DNA from: Pantoea dispersa
GTDB lineage: Bacteria > Pseudomonadota > Gammaproteobacteria > Enterobacterales > Enterobacteriaceae
NCBI RefSeq assembly: GCF_014155765.1
Contig: NZ_SCKT01000001.1
Coordinates: 868,001-932,000 of the forward strand
Direction of reading: 5' to 3'
DNA length: 64,000 nt
In this document: positions 9,931 through 18,505 of the stretch, piece after piece
How the letters are laid out: the number at the start of each line of letters is the position of its first letter
Numbering within the stretch: the stretch's first letter is position 1
Translations under genes and position numbers: made by a program
The notes under the pieces: model-generated
Database searches by the model: none
What the model was told of the DNA's origin: nothing
The model's input: the letters and a program-made list of their open reading frames with translations, nothing else

Positions 9931-9997
9931 GCCACTGCTTTTCTTTGAAATCCCCAAATTGAGGAGCCCGTTAGCCTTCTGCTAGCGGGTTTTTTTA
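9931..9997 (+). ncRNA. rybB: Small regulatory RNA RybB
   Basis: The first 18 bases GCCACTGCTTTTCTTTGA are identical to the 5' seed of E. coli RybB. The middle CCCCA...GGAGCCC is kept, and the RNA ends in a stem CCCGTTAGC / GCTAGCGGG (9967-9989) plus seven T. It sits next to ybjL, as in E. coli. RybB is an Hfq-dependent, sigma-E-induced RNA that represses outer-membrane protein mRNAs through its 5' seed. At about 66 bases it is shorter than the 79-base E. coli RNA because the terminator stem-loop region is reduced. Confidence 0.9.
9967..9996 (+). terminator. Terminator of rybB
   Basis: Nine-base stem with one G-U pair, five-base loop and a run of seven T. It forms the 3' end of RybB and would also end ybjL read-through. 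Confidence 0.85.
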
Positions 9998-10079
9998 TGC
10001 CTGCTACGCGCTCCCCTTAAGGTTTCCCTAAGCGTGATTTGCCACCCTGTGACTCTGGTTTCGCTATTTGCAAATATTC

Positions 10080-10835
10080 ATGCAACTTTCATCAAAGTTA
10101 AACACTCCAACAACCCGCAGTGAGATTCGGAGCGCGGCTATTTATTCTCTGTCCGCGCGCTTCTACGCTATCAACCTTATTTTGCTGGCAATTCTGGCGC
10201 TGGCGCTTCTGTGGTGGTCGCGCCACGAAAGCCTCGACATCGCCATCAGCCAGCGCTGGTTTGATCCGCTCACCCGGCGTTTTCCGTGGCAGCACAACCG
10301 CTGGCTGGACCTGATTAACCATCGGCTGATGAAGGATGTGATTATCGCTGGCGCGGTGCTGCTGTTACTGCGCGGCCTGCAACAGCGCGACGCCCGGCGT
10401 GTGCTGGTGGCCCTGCTGTTTGGTATGGGGCCGCTGGTGGTGGGCATGCTGAAGGCGCACAGCGCGCACTCCTGTCCGTGGGATCTGACGCTGTTCGGCG
10501 GCAATGCCGCGAGCTTTCCGCTGCTGGCGGCGGTGCCGGCCAACAGTGGCCCGGGCCAGTGCTTTCCGGGCGGCCATGCTTCCAGCGGCTTTGCGCTGAT
10601 GGCGCTGTTTTTTTTGTGGTGGCCGGAGCGTCCACGCCGCGCGCTGCTGGCGCTGGCAGTGGGTATCGCCTGTGGCCTGCTGATGGGCTATGGCCAGGTG
10701 ATGCGTGGTGCGCACTTTTTCTCCCACAATTTGTGGGCGGGCTGGTGGGTGTGGCTCAGCCAGCTGCTGATTTTTGCCGCAATTTCTTTTTGGGTAAACA
10801 AGACGAGGACGAGGAAACGTGATGGAAGCTCTTAA
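10080..10835 (+). CDS. PAP2 superfamily membrane phosphatase (COG3907-like)
   Basis: Integral membrane protein of about 251 residues with a membrane segment near the N-terminus (starting at about residue 29) and several later ones. It carries a variant PAP2 signature: KAHSAHSCPWDL in place of the usual K-x6-RP, then FPGGHASSGFAL, then RGAHFFSHNLWAGW with the catalytic His. Such proteins hydrolyse lipid or lipid-linked phosphates at the periplasmic face; the substrate cannot be told here. ATG 10080 was preferred to the in-frame TTG at 10068, although neither has a good ribosome site. Its end overlaps the next PAP2 gene by 17 bases, suggesting coupled translation. Not LpxT by sequence. Confidence 0.82.
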   Translation: MQLSSKLNTPTTRSEIRSAAIYSLSARFYAINLILLAILALALLWWSRHESLDIAISQRWFDPLTRRFPWQHNRWLDLINHRLMKDVIIAGAVLLLLRGLQQRDARRVLVALLFGMGPLVVGMLKAHSAHSCPWDLTLFGGNAASFPLLAAVPANSGPGQCFPGGHASSGFALMALFFLWWPERPRRALLALAVGIACGLLMGYGQVMRGAHFFSHNLWAGWWVWLSQLLIFAAISFWVNKTRTRKRDGSS

Positions 10836-11427
10836 CCACACCCTCTTTTTATGGATTAACGCCACGCCGGATTCACCCGCGTGGCTGCTCAGCCTGGCGA
10901 CTTTTATCGCCAAAGATGTGATTGCGATTGTACCGTTGCTGATTGTCGCCCTGTGGCTGTGGGGACCGCGCGATCAGCTGCAGTCGCAGCGCGCGCTGGT
11001 GCTTAAAACCGGCATGGCGCTGATTTATGCGCTGAGCATCTCCTGGTGCGTGGGCCAGCTGCTGCCACACCCGCGCCCGTTCGCCATTGGCTTCGGTCAT
11101 CAGTTCCTGTCACACGCCGCTGATGACTCCTATCCCAGCGATCACGGCACCACAATTTTTACCTTCGCGCTGGCGTTTATTTTCTGGCACCGTCTGTGGT
11201 CCGGCGTGGTTTTGCTGGCGATTGGCAGCGCTATTGCCTGGTCACGCGTGTATCTCGGCGTGCACTGGCCGCTGGATATGCTGGGCGGTTTTCTGGTGGG
11301 GTTGCTTGGCTGTCTGGCTTCGCATCTGGCGTGGCAGCTGTACGGTCAGCGCATGCTGGCGCTGACGCATCAACTCTACCGCGCCCTGTTCGCGATGCCG
11401 ATTAAAAAAGGCTGGGTGCGCGGATAA
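10819..11427 (+). CDS. ybjG: Undecaprenyl-diphosphatase YbjG (PAP2 family)
   Basis: Membrane phosphatase that recycles undecaprenyl diphosphate to undecaprenyl phosphate, the lipid carrier for peptidoglycan and surface polysaccharides. It has 202 residues. The PAP2 motifs are all present: HPRPFAIG, YPSDHGTTIF (SDH in place of SGH, as in E. coli YbjG) and SRVYLGVHWPLDMLGG. The N- and C-termini (LFLWINATPDSP, PIKKGWVRG) match E. coli YbjG. Start is GTG 10819 or the adjacent ATG 10822; GAGGAA at 10811 serves either. The gene overlaps the upstream PAP2 gene. Confidence 0.93.
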   Translation: MMEALNHTLFLWINATPDSPAWLLSLATFIAKDVIAIVPLLIVALWLWGPRDQLQSQRALVLKTGMALIYALSISWCVGQLLPHPRPFAIGFGHQFLSHAADDSYPSDHGTTIFTFALAFIFWHRLWSGVVLLAIGSAIAWSRVYLGVHWPLDMLGGFLVGLLGCLASHLAWQLYGQRMLALTHQLYRALFAMPIKKGWVRG

Positions 11428-11439
11428 ACTCAGCCGGCA

Positions 11440-11466
11440 GGCGGGTTAGCCACGGGCTGACCCGCC
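11440..11466. terminator. Bidirectional hairpin between ybjG and dacC
   Basis: Stem GGCGGGTTAGCC / GGCTGACCCGCC (one G-U pair) with a three-base loop lies between the convergent ybjG and dacC stops. No long T-run on either side, so the efficiency is uncertain. Confidence 0.55.
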
Positions 11467-11475
11467 GTCCTGAGA

Positions 11476-12681
11476 TTAACTGAACCACTTACCAAACCAG
11501 CCGTTGAATTTCATCATAATGAAATCCCAGATGCGACCAATAAAGCCGGCTTCCGGTACATCCTCCATCGCTACCAGCGGACGCTGCTCAATGGTTTTGC
11601 CATCCAGCTGGAAATCGATAGTGCCCACTACCTGGTTCTTTTTCAGCGGCGCTTCCAGCTGCGGTGCGTTGAGGGTAAAGCTGGCCTTGAGATTTTTCAT
11701 CTGCCCTTTCGGGATAGTGATCGCCGCATCCTTCGCCACGCCGAGGTTGACCTGGCTGTTTTCGCCAAACCACACGCGCTGCTGGGCAAACGGTTTATCC
11801 GCTTTAATCGGCGTAACGGTTTCATAGAAACGGAAGCCCCACGTCAGCAGCTTCTCACTCTCGCGGAAGCGAATGGCATCGGTCTGCGCGCCCAGTACCA
11901 CCGAAATCAGGCGCATATCGCCGTCCACCGCTGAAGCAACCAGATTATTGCCCGCCCCCGAGGTATGCCCGGTTTTGATGCCGTCAACCTTGAGGTTGCT
12001 GCTCCACAGCAGGCGGTTGCGGTTCATCTGTTTGATATTATTAAAGGTAAATTCTTTTTCGCTGTTCAGCGCATACTCTTCCGGCACATCACCAATCAGG
12101 CGCTGGCCGATAATCGCCATATCGCGTGCGGTGCTGTACTGGCCTTCGGCGTCCAGACCGTGCACCGTCATGAAGTGGGTGTTTTGCAGGCCAAAGGCTT
12201 TAACATAATTGTTCATCAGGCCAATAAAGGCATCCTGACTGCCGGCGACATAGTCCGCCAGCGCGATACAGGCATCATTCCCCGACTGGATCACCACGCC
12301 CTTATTCAGTTCCGAGACCGGGATGCGATCGCCCGGCTTGAGGAACATCAGCGACGACCCGCGCAGTTTCGGATTGCCGGTGGCCCACGCATCCTGGCCG
12401 ATGGTCACCCTGTCGTTACTGGTGATTTTGCCGGATTTCAGCGCCTGGCCGACCACGTAGCTGGTCATCATTTTGGTCAGACTGGCGGGATCAAGACGCT
12501 GGTCGGCATTGGACTCTGCCAGCACTTTGCCGCTGCTGTAGTCCATCAGAATCCAGGCCTTTGCCTCAATCTGCGGTGCCGCCGGTGCCTGCTCGGCCTG
12601 AGTGGTGACAGGGACGAAAAGCAACAATAATGAACTGGCCGCCAGTGGCCGCCAGAATGAAGTCAGGGATGTTTTTCTCAT
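11476..12681 (-). CDS. dacC: D-alanyl-D-alanine carboxypeptidase DacC (PBP6)
   Basis: Low-molecular-mass penicillin-binding protein that removes the terminal D-Ala of peptidoglycan pentapeptides. The 401-residue protein has a signal peptide ending near TQAEQ (about residue 29), the catalytic SLTK at 67-70, SGN at 133-135 and KTG at 236-238. A C-terminal beta domain and a terminal amphipathic helix ([17 protein letters not shown]) anchor it to the inner membrane. The [16 protein letters not shown] block and C-terminal anchor match PBP6 of E. coli more closely than PBP5. Confidence 0.94.
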   Translation of the reverse strand: MRKTSLTSFWRPLAASSLLLLFVPVTTQAEQAPAAPQIEAKAWILMDYSSGKVLAESNADQRLDPASLTKMMTSYVVGQALKSGKITSNDRVTIGQDAWATGNPKLRGSSLMFLKPGDRIPVSELNKGVVIQSGNDACIALADYVAGSQDAFIGLMNNYVKAFGLQNTHFMTVHGLDAEGQYSTARDMAIIGQRLIGDVPEEYALNSEKEFTFNNIKQMNRNRLLWSSNLKVDGIKTGHTSGAGNNLVASAVDGDMRLISVVLGAQTDAIRFRESEKLLTWGFRFYETVTPIKADKPFAQQRVWFGENSQVNLGVAKDAAITIPKGQMKNLKASFTLNAPQLEAPLKKNQVVGTIDFQLDGKTIEQRPLVAMEDVPEAGFIGRIWDFIMMKFNGWFGKWFS

Positions 12682-12952
12682 GAGCGTGACCCAATTGTCC
12701 TTGTAAAATCACGGATTTGTGCAGGTAAGACATGTCTTACCAAACGCTAACGGTTCACGCCGGTGAAAAAAACCGCCAAACCGTAAAGTTTTTTAGAGTT
12801 TGTTAGAGTAACCCTGGCATTAAGGCCGCTGCGCTGCCAGTGCGCGGGCGTCAGGGCAGAGGAAAAATTGCGAGAAATTCCGAATTTTCGTAGAACAGTT
12901 AAGCCAGTCACAAAATTCCGCTAACCTGATGCCAGTCAGCCCGAGGAGAATC

Positions 12953-13612
12953 ATGATGGACTTAGCCGTTTTCGATCTGGATGAAACCCTGATTTGTGAA
13001 GACAGCACCAGCCTCTGGCTGCGCTGGCTGGTTTCGCAGGGGTTTGCACCGGAAGAGATCATTCGTCAGGAGCAGGCGCTGATGGCGCAATACCACGCCG
13101 GCAGCCTGTCGATTGAAGAGTACATGCGCACTACGCTCTCACCCCTCACCGGCATGGCGACGCTCACCGTCGCAGGCTGGGTGCGGCGCTTTATTCATCG
13201 CGATATCCTGCCGCGCGTCTTTCCCGCCGCGCGCGAACGCATTCAGTGGCATCAGCAGCGTGGCGACACGGTAATGATTATTACCGCCAGCGGCGATCAC
13301 CTCGCCGTACCGATTGCGGAACGGCTGGGCGTACACGGCGCGCTGGCGATTGGCGTGGAAGTGGTCGATGAACGCTACAGCGGTGAGATTTACGGCACCG
13401 CCACTTACCGTGAAGGCAAAGTTTCACGCCTCAGCGACTGGCGAGCGCTGCAGCAGGATCGACGCTTTGAGCGCACCTGGGCGTACAGCGATTCGATGAA
13501 CGATCTGCCGCTGCTGTCGCATGCCGATCATGCATGGGTGATCAACCCGGATGCGCTGCTGCAGCAGGAAGCGCAGCAGCGCGGCTGGCAGGTGTGTAAC
13601 TGGGTGCGCTGA
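12953..13612 (+). CDS. HAD-IB family hydrolase (SerB-like phosphatase)
   Basis: Predicted phosphatase of 219 residues with all HAD motifs. Motif I is DLDETL with the nucleophile Asp near residue 8; motif II is ITAS near 105; the motif III Lys is in REGKVSRL near 155; motif IV is DSMNDLPLL near 180. An alpha-helical C1 cap lies between motifs I and II, as in subfamily IB (phosphoserine and small phosphomonoester phosphatases). The start at 12953 follows GAGGAG. Its stop abuts the stop of convergent yliI with no gap. The substrate is unknown, and the gene has no counterpart at this place in E. coli. Confidence 0.85.
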   Translation: MMDLAVFDLDETLICEDSTSLWLRWLVSQGFAPEEIIRQEQALMAQYHAGSLSIEEYMRTTLSPLTGMATLTVAGWVRRFIHRDILPRVFPAARERIQWHQQRGDTVMIITASGDHLAVPIAERLGVHGALAIGVEVVDERYSGEIYGTATYREGKVSRLSDWRALQQDRRFERTWAYSDSMNDLPLLSHADHAWVINPDALLQQEAQQRGWQVCNWVR

Positions 13613-14746
13613 TTAACCGCGCGCGGCGCTGGCGGCCTCCGCCAGCCCGACTTTCAGCAGCTTGCCATTGGCCTCATCGGTCAGCACATACAGATAACCA
13701 TCCGGTCCCTGACGAACATCGCGGATGCGTTCGCCACGATCGCCCAGCAGCCGCTGCGCCTCTTCGACCTTCTCGCCGTTAACGCGCAGACGGATCAGAC
13801 TTTTATCTTTCAGCGCACCGATAAACAGCGAGTTTTTCCACTGGGGAAAGCGCGCGCTATTGTAAAACGCCATGCCGCTGATGGCCGGCGATTGCGGCCA
13901 GTAAAACAGCGGCTGCTCAGTGCCGGCAACGGCGCTGCCCTGCGCTTCCGGCACTTTCTGCCCGCTGTAATCAATGCCGTATGTCGCCAGCGGCCAGCCA
14001 TAATTTTTGCCCTTCGCCGCCAGGTTCACCTCATCGCCGCCGCGCGGGCCGTGTTCACTCTCCCACATCTGCTGCGTCCACGGATTAAGCGCCAGCCCCT
14101 GCGGGTTGCGCACGCCGTAAGACCAGATCTCCGCGCGTGCGCCCTGACGATGGTTAAACGGGTTATCCGCCGGCACCTTGCCGTCCTGTGTCAGGCGGAC
14201 AATTTTGCCCGACAGTTTGTCCAGCTGCTGCGCGCTGCGGCTGGCAAAGTTATCGCCGAACGCGATGTACAGATAGCCCTGGCGATCAAACGCCAGCCGC
14301 GTGCCGATGTTGGCACCGCCGGAGAGTTTCGGCGTTTGCTCCAGCACCACCTTAAAATCCTGCAGCTGACGGAGATCTGCGCTGAGCGTGCCGTAACCCA
14401 CTACGCCGCCCGCGCGGCCGGTGTCATCGGCGGTGGTATAACTGAGCCACACCCGACGGCTTTGCGCGAAGTCCGGCGCCAGCACCACATCCAGCAGACC
14501 GCCCTGGCGGTTGGCCCACACGTCGGGTACGCCGCTAATCGGCTGCGATAGCCCCCGGCCCGGCTGCCAGCTGCGCAGCTGTCCGGAACGTTCGGTAATC
14601 AGCAGGGTTTGCTGGTCGGGCAGAAACGCCACCGACCACGGATGATCGAGCTTGTCCTGTAACACCTGCACCTGGACATCAGCCGCCAGCGCGGTAAAGG
14701 AACCGCTGAGCGCGCCAGCCAGCAGCGCAACACGCCATAAACGCAT
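13613..14746 (-). CDS. yliI: PQQ-dependent soluble aldose sugar dehydrogenase YliI
   Basis: Periplasmic quinoprotein of the soluble glucose dehydrogenase (GSDH) beta-propeller family that oxidises aldoses using PQQ. The 377-residue protein has a signal peptide ending near ALAAD (about residue 22). The family blocks HPWSVAFLPD, GARAEIWSYGVRNPQGL (PQQ/Ca-binding region, about 210-225) and ESEHGPRGGDEVN are present. The equivalent E. coli gene yliI is near dacC. No PQQ biosynthesis genes are in the window, so activity depends on PQQ from elsewhere. Confidence 0.92.
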   Translation of the reverse strand: MRLWRVALLAGALSGSFTALAADVQVQVLQDKLDHPWSVAFLPDQQTLLITERSGQLRSWQPGRGLSQPISGVPDVWANRQGGLLDVVLAPDFAQSRRVWLSYTTADDTGRAGGVVGYGTLSADLRQLQDFKVVLEQTPKLSGGANIGTRLAFDRQGYLYIAFGDNFASRSAQQLDKLSGKIVRLTQDGKVPADNPFNHRQGARAEIWSYGVRNPQGLALNPWTQQMWESEHGPRGGDEVNLAAKGKNYGWPLATYGIDYSGQKVPEAQGSAVAGTEQPLFYWPQSPAISGMAFYNSARFPQWKNSLFIGALKDKSLIRLRVNGEKVEEAQRLLGDRGERIRDVRQGPDGYLYVLTDEANGKLLKVGLAEAASAARG

Positions 14747-14823
14747 GGGATTCTCCTTTTCACAGTCTGCCGTTAAGGGTAGTCAGCCAGTAAGAAAGGA
14801 TGTGCAGGATTTACAAAACATTA

Positions 14824-14846
14824 AGCCCGGCGCAGTGGCCGGGCGG
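14824..14846 (-). terminator. Hairpin after the carbonic anhydrase gene
   Basis: Minus-strand stem GCCCGGC / GCCGGGC followed by TTAATGTTTTG, 14 bases after the stop. Plausible but with an interrupted T-run. Confidence 0.5.
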
Positions 14847-14859
14847 ATAGCAGGCAGGA

Positions 14860-15495
14860 TTATTCGAAGCAGGTTTCCGGGTTTTCCGACAGTGAAATGA
14901 AGGATTCACCGCCTTTGGTCAGCGCAATAATGCCGCCGCTTTCAATATCATAAACCCAGCCGTGCAGGCGCAGCTTGCCTTTGCGCAGCGCGACCGAAAC
15001 GGAAGGATGCGTTTTGATATTGTTGAGCTGGGCAATCACGTTCTCTTTCACCATTTCGTTGAGGCGTTTCTCAACTGATTCGTAGTTGCGCTCTTCCACC
15101 ACCGCTTTTGCCGCATTGGCGTAGTGCAGCCAGTGATCAACCGCCGGCATGCTCTCGAGATCGGCGTTGGACGCAATCGCGTTCATCGCACCGCAGTTGG
15201 AGTGACCACAAATGATAATTTCGGTTACGCCCAGCGCGACCACCGCGTACTCGATGGTTGCTGACACGCCACCCGGCTCCGGACCAAACGGCGGGACGAT
15301 GTTACCGGCGTTACGGATCACAAACAGCTGGCCCGGCTCCGACTGTGTCACCAGCTCTGGCACCAGACGGCTATCCGAACAGGAGATGAATAAAGCTTTA
15401 GGATTCTGGTTGGACGCCAGACTCTTGAAAAGATCCTTCCTTTCAGGAAACACATTCTGTTGAAAATTCAGAAAACCTTTGACGATCTCTTGCAT
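14860..15495 (-). CDS. Beta-class carbonic anhydrase
   Basis: Zinc enzyme interconverting CO2 and bicarbonate. The 211-residue protein has CSDSRLVPE (first zinc Cys with the Asp-Arg dyad, near residue 39), [11 protein letters not shown] and CGHSNCGAM (zinc His and Cys, about 97-103). The [13 protein letters not shown] motif near the C-terminus is typical of the CynT/plant-type subclass rather than Can. It stands alone with its own upstream region. E. coli has no such gene at this site, and there is no cyanase gene beside it, so the cynT name is not applied. Confidence 0.9.
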   Translation of the reverse strand: MQEIVKGFLNFQQNVFPERKDLFKSLASNQNPKALFISCSDSRLVPELVTQSEPGQLFVIRNAGNIVPPFGPEPGGVSATIEYAVVALGVTEIIICGHSNCGAMNAIASNADLESMPAVDHWLHYANAAKAVVEERNYESVEKRLNEMVKENVIAQLNNIKTHPSVSVALRKGKLRLHGWVYDIESGGIIALTKGGESFISLSENPETCFE

Positions 15496-15791
15496 TTGTC
15501 TGCTCTCACATTATCCACTTCTGCCCCGGCAGAGAGAAACTCACCGCTGGCGCGCTTTAAAATTCTGTAATGTCGATAATAACTTACAATTACCAACCCA
15601 ATATTTAAGCAAAATCGACCCGCTTGCACAACCCGGATGTCCGCCATGCTCACTAAGCGTACACCAAACAAAATGTTGCGCCAGGTAAACGCCCTGCCAT
15701 GATATATAAGATTATTAGATTGACAATATTAGATTTACTCTTTATTTTCTAATTATCCCTTGCAGGGATGGCAGGTGAAAAGAGGTGCATT

Positions 15792-16052
15792 GTGGTTGAA
15801 GTATCCTGGTCTAAACGTGCCCTGAAACACCTGATGAAGATCGACAAACGCTATCAAAAAAGCATCTTTGAAAAGACATCCCAGCTGATCGCCTTTCCGG
15901 CCGTCGCCCTGGACATCAGGAAGCTGCAGCAGAGTGATAATCGTTACCGTCTGCGGGTGGGCGATTATCGGGTTATCTTTGCGTTGATAGAGGGAGAGCC
16001 TGTCGTTCTTGAGATTGTAGAAGTTGCACGCAGAACCTCTCATACTTACTGA
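15792..16052 (+). CDS. RelE/ParE family toxin
   Basis: Small basic protein (86 residues from GTG 15792) of the RelE/ParE fold, which as RelE types cut mRNA on the ribosome. Visible features: VEVSWSKRALKHLMKID at the N-terminus, the DIRKLQ..DNRYRLRVGDYRVIFAL core (the KL-x-YRLRxGdYRV signature) and a C-terminal strand. An earlier in-frame ATG at 15768 would add eight residues, but AGAGG fits the GTG better. The toxin-first order with a helix-turn-helix antitoxin downstream resembles higBA. The surrounding DNA is visibly AT-richer than the housekeeping neighbours. Confidence 0.88.
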   Translation: MVEVSWSKRALKHLMKIDKRYQKSIFEKTSQLIAFPAVALDIRKLQQSDNRYRLRVGDYRVIFALIEGEPVVLEIVEVARRTSHTY

Positions 16053-16125
16053 TACTCTGCGGGGGAAACCCCGCAGCTATGTACCTGATGACATTGGCCG
16101 CGACCTGACGCTACCCGGATAACGT

Positions 16126-16491
16126 ATGTCAAAACAGTATATTTATGATGAAGCAGGCGAACCGCAATTCGTGGTTCTGCCTGTCGCGGAGTATGAAAAG
16201 CTGCTTTCAGATGCGGAAAGCAACTGGACAACCCTCGCAATTGAAGCGGATGAACATGATGATGAAACCGTGCCGCATGACGTGGTTGGCATTATGCTCA
16301 GCCAGGATATCAGTCTGCAGGCGGCCTGGCGTGTTTACCGTAACCTCTCGCAGCAGTATGTTGCCGAAAAATTAGGGACCACGCAAAGTGCAATTTCCCA
16401 ACTGGAACGCAAAGAGAGTAAACCACAGAAAAAAACGCGCGAGCGCTTAGCCCGACTCTACAGCTGCCGTCCGGAACAATTATTGCTGTAA
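16126..16491 (+). CDS. Antitoxin with N-terminal Phd-like segment and C-terminal HTH
   Basis: Protein of 121 residues, likely partner of the preceding RelE-type toxin, 73 bases downstream. Residues 1-30 (QFVVLPVAEYEKLL) look like the toxin-facing part of Phd/RelB-type antitoxins. An acidic linker (EADEHDDETVPHD, about 40-52) follows. Residues 65-121 form an XRE-type helix-turn-helix: QQYVAEKLGTTQSAISQLER. It probably neutralises the toxin and represses the pair. The 73-base gap contains no start upstream with a better ribosome site. Confidence 0.85.
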   Translation: MSKQYIYDEAGEPQFVVLPVAEYEKLLSDAESNWTTLAIEADEHDDETVPHDVVGIMLSQDISLQAAWRVYRNLSQQYVAEKLGTTQSAISQLERKESKPQKKTRERLARLYSCRPEQLLL

Positions 16492-16617
16492 TTCCCCCGG
16501 CCACCGTTTGCGTGGCCTTTTTCTCTGATTTCGACAGCGCTTCCCTATACATTTTCCCCGTCAACCTCTGTACAATCGCGCTCCTGTCCACCTTAATTAT
16601 GATGAATTTTTATCCTT

Positions 16618-17943
16618 ATGAGCCATGTCAAAAATCCGCCGCGTGTAGGCTTCGTCTCTCTCGGCTGCCCAAAAAACCTCGTCGACTCTGAACGCATCCT
16701 GACGGAGCTGCGGACAGAAGGCTACGACGTGGTGCCACGCTACGATGATGCGGAGATCGTCATCGTTAACACCTGTGGATTTATTGACAGTGCCGTACAG
16801 GAATCACTTGAAGCGATTGGTGAAGCGCTGAACGAGAACGGCAAAGTGATCGTCACCGGCTGCCTCGGCGCCAAAGTGGATCAGATTCGCGAAGTGCATC
16901 CGAAAGTACTGGAGATCACCGGCCCGCACAGCTACGAGCAGGTCCTGTCGCACGTGCACACTTACGTGCCAAAACCCGAGCACAACCCGTTCCTCAGCCT
17001 GGTGCCGGAACAGGGCGTGAAGCTGACGCCGCGCCACTACGCTTACCTGAAAATTTCCGAAGGCTGTAACCATCGCTGCACTTTCTGCATCATTCCGTCA
17101 ATGCGTGGCGATCTGGACAGCCGTCCGATTGGCGCGGTACTTGATGAAGCTAAACGTCTGGTGGAAGCCGGCGTAAAAGAGCTGCTGGTGATCTCGCAGG
17201 ACACCTCCGCGTACGGCGTCGATGTTAAACACCGCACCGGTTTCTGGAACGGTTCGCCGGTGAAAACCAGCATGGTCAGCCTGTGTGAGCAGCTGGCAAA
17301 ACTCGGCGTCTGGGTGCGTCTGCACTACGTTTATCCGTATCCGCACGTGGATGATGTGATCCCGCTGATGGCCGAAGGCAAAATCCTGCCTTACCTCGAT
17401 ATTCCACTGCAGCACGCCAGTCCGCGTATCCTGAAGCTGATGAAGCGTCCGGGCGCGGTTGAGCGCACGCTGGAGCGCATCAAACGCTGGCGTGAAATCT
17501 GTCCGGAGCTGACGCTGCGTTCCACCTTCATTGTGGGTTTCCCGGGCGAAACCGAAGAAGATTTCCAGATGCTGCTCGACTTCCTGCGTGAAGCGCGCCT
17601 CGATCGCGTTGGCTGCTTCCAGTACAGCCCGGTTGAAGGCGCCACGGCTAACCAGCTGCCGGATCAGGTTCCGGACGACGTCAAGCAGGCGCGTTTTGAC
17701 CGCTTCATGCAGCTGCAGCAGCAGATCTCCGCAGAGCGTCTGCAGGAGAAAATCGGTCGCGAGATTCTGGTGATCATCGATGAAGTGGATGAAGAAGGCG
17801 CGGTCGGCCGCAGCATGGCCGACGCCCCGGAAATCGACGGTGCGGTGTACCTGAATGGCGATCGCCAGGTGAAGGTCGGCGAGGTGGTGCGTGTCAAAGT
17901 CGAACACGCCGACGAATACGACCTGTGGGGCACGCGCGTTTAA
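16618..17943 (+). CDS. rimO: Ribosomal protein S12 methylthiotransferase RimO
   Basis: Radical SAM enzyme that adds a methylthio group to an aspartate of ribosomal protein S12. The 441-residue protein has the N-terminal UPF0004 domain with cluster cysteines C17, C53 and C82. The radical SAM motif CNHRCTFC gives C150, C154 and C157. A C-terminal TRAM domain covers about 375-441. All match E. coli RimO in length and spacing. Its stop overlaps by 4 bases the stop of the convergent DUF4385 gene. Confidence 0.97.
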   Translation: MSHVKNPPRVGFVSLGCPKNLVDSERILTELRTEGYDVVPRYDDAEIVIVNTCGFIDSAVQESLEAIGEALNENGKVIVTGCLGAKVDQIREVHPKVLEITGPHSYEQVLSHVHTYVPKPEHNPFLSLVPEQGVKLTPRHYAYLKISEGCNHRCTFCIIPSMRGDLDSRPIGAVLDEAKRLVEAGVKELLVISQDTSAYGVDVKHRTGFWNGSPVKTSMVSLCEQLAKLGVWVRLHYVYPYPHVDDVIPLMAEGKILPYLDIPLQHASPRILKLMKRPGAVERTLERIKRWREICPELTLRSTFIVGFPGETEEDFQMLLDFLREARLDRVGCFQYSPVEGATANQLPDQVPDDVKQARFDRFMQLQQQISAERLQEKIGREILVIIDEVDEEGAVGRSMADAPEIDGAVYLNGDRQVKVGEVVRVKVEHADEYDLWGTRV

Positions 17944-18389
17944 CCGTACTTTTGCTGGTGCGCTTTTTTGCGCGCCAGATAATCGTTATCGGCGCGCAGC
18001 CGGTCCCAGCACGCTTTGAACACGGCCGCCGCAGCGGCCTTTTCTTTTTCTACCGTACGCGGCAGCTCTTTGCCGTCGGCATCGTATTTCCGTCCGCCCT
18101 GATGATTGCTGTAGCGGCGCGCGCGGGTGTAACCCATCTGAATAAATTTGCGCGCCATATCCATACCGACAAAATCATCCTGCGCGCGATACGCCTCGAA
18201 CAGCTGCATGATTTTTTCTGATGACTGCTGCGCCAGCTCGACGGTGCGAAAGCGCCAGTGCGGCAAAATTTCGCTTTTATAAGGTTCCACCATCAGCACC
18301 CCCTGCTCGCCGCGCCCGACCTGATACAGCTCCGGATGCTGACGGAAGTCGAGCTGTTTAAAATCCTGCTGGTAATTGAAGGGTTTCAT
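17940..18389 (-). CDS. DUF4385 domain protein
   Basis: Cytosolic protein of 149 residues covering the whole DUF4385 family. Recognisable blocks are [36 protein letters not shown] and [19 protein letters not shown], with a lysine-rich C-terminus. No function is known. The family is widespread in bacteria as a single gene. Convergent with rimO with a 4-base overlap of ends; no operon partner. Confidence 0.85.
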   Translation of the reverse strand: MKPFNYQQDFKQLDFRQHPELYQVGRGEQGVLMVEPYKSEILPHWRFRTVELAQQSSEKIMQLFEAYRAQDDFVGMDMARKFIQMGYTRARRYSNHQGGRKYDADGKELPRTVEKEKAAAAAVFKACWDRLRADNDYLARKKAHQQKYG

Positions 18390-18443
18390 CCCCTGGCCTC
18401 CTGTCCGTAACCATTACTGCGGTGAATTATTTCGCTGCCGCAC

Positions 18444-18470
18444 TTTAGTGATGCTTTTTTCCACCGATAA
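18444..18470 (+). promoter_or_regulatory. Possible FliA (sigma-28) promoter of the chemoreceptor gene
   Basis: ACCGATAA (18463-18470) matches the sigma-28 -10 GCCGATAA at 7 of 8 positions. An 11-base spacer separates it from TTTAGTGA (18444-18451), which matches the TAAAGTTT -35 only at 4 of 8. The position 36 bases before the start and the chemotaxis function fit motility-class control. Confidence 0.5.
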
Positions 18471-18505
18471 CATAACTACCGGCTCATTTGCTAAGAGATG
18501 CTCAC

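Noticed and set aside
18488-18505. TTG start giving a longer chemoreceptor
   Set aside because: ATG 18506 has a suitable AAGAGA upstream, and residue numbering of the ligand pocket then agrees with Tsr.
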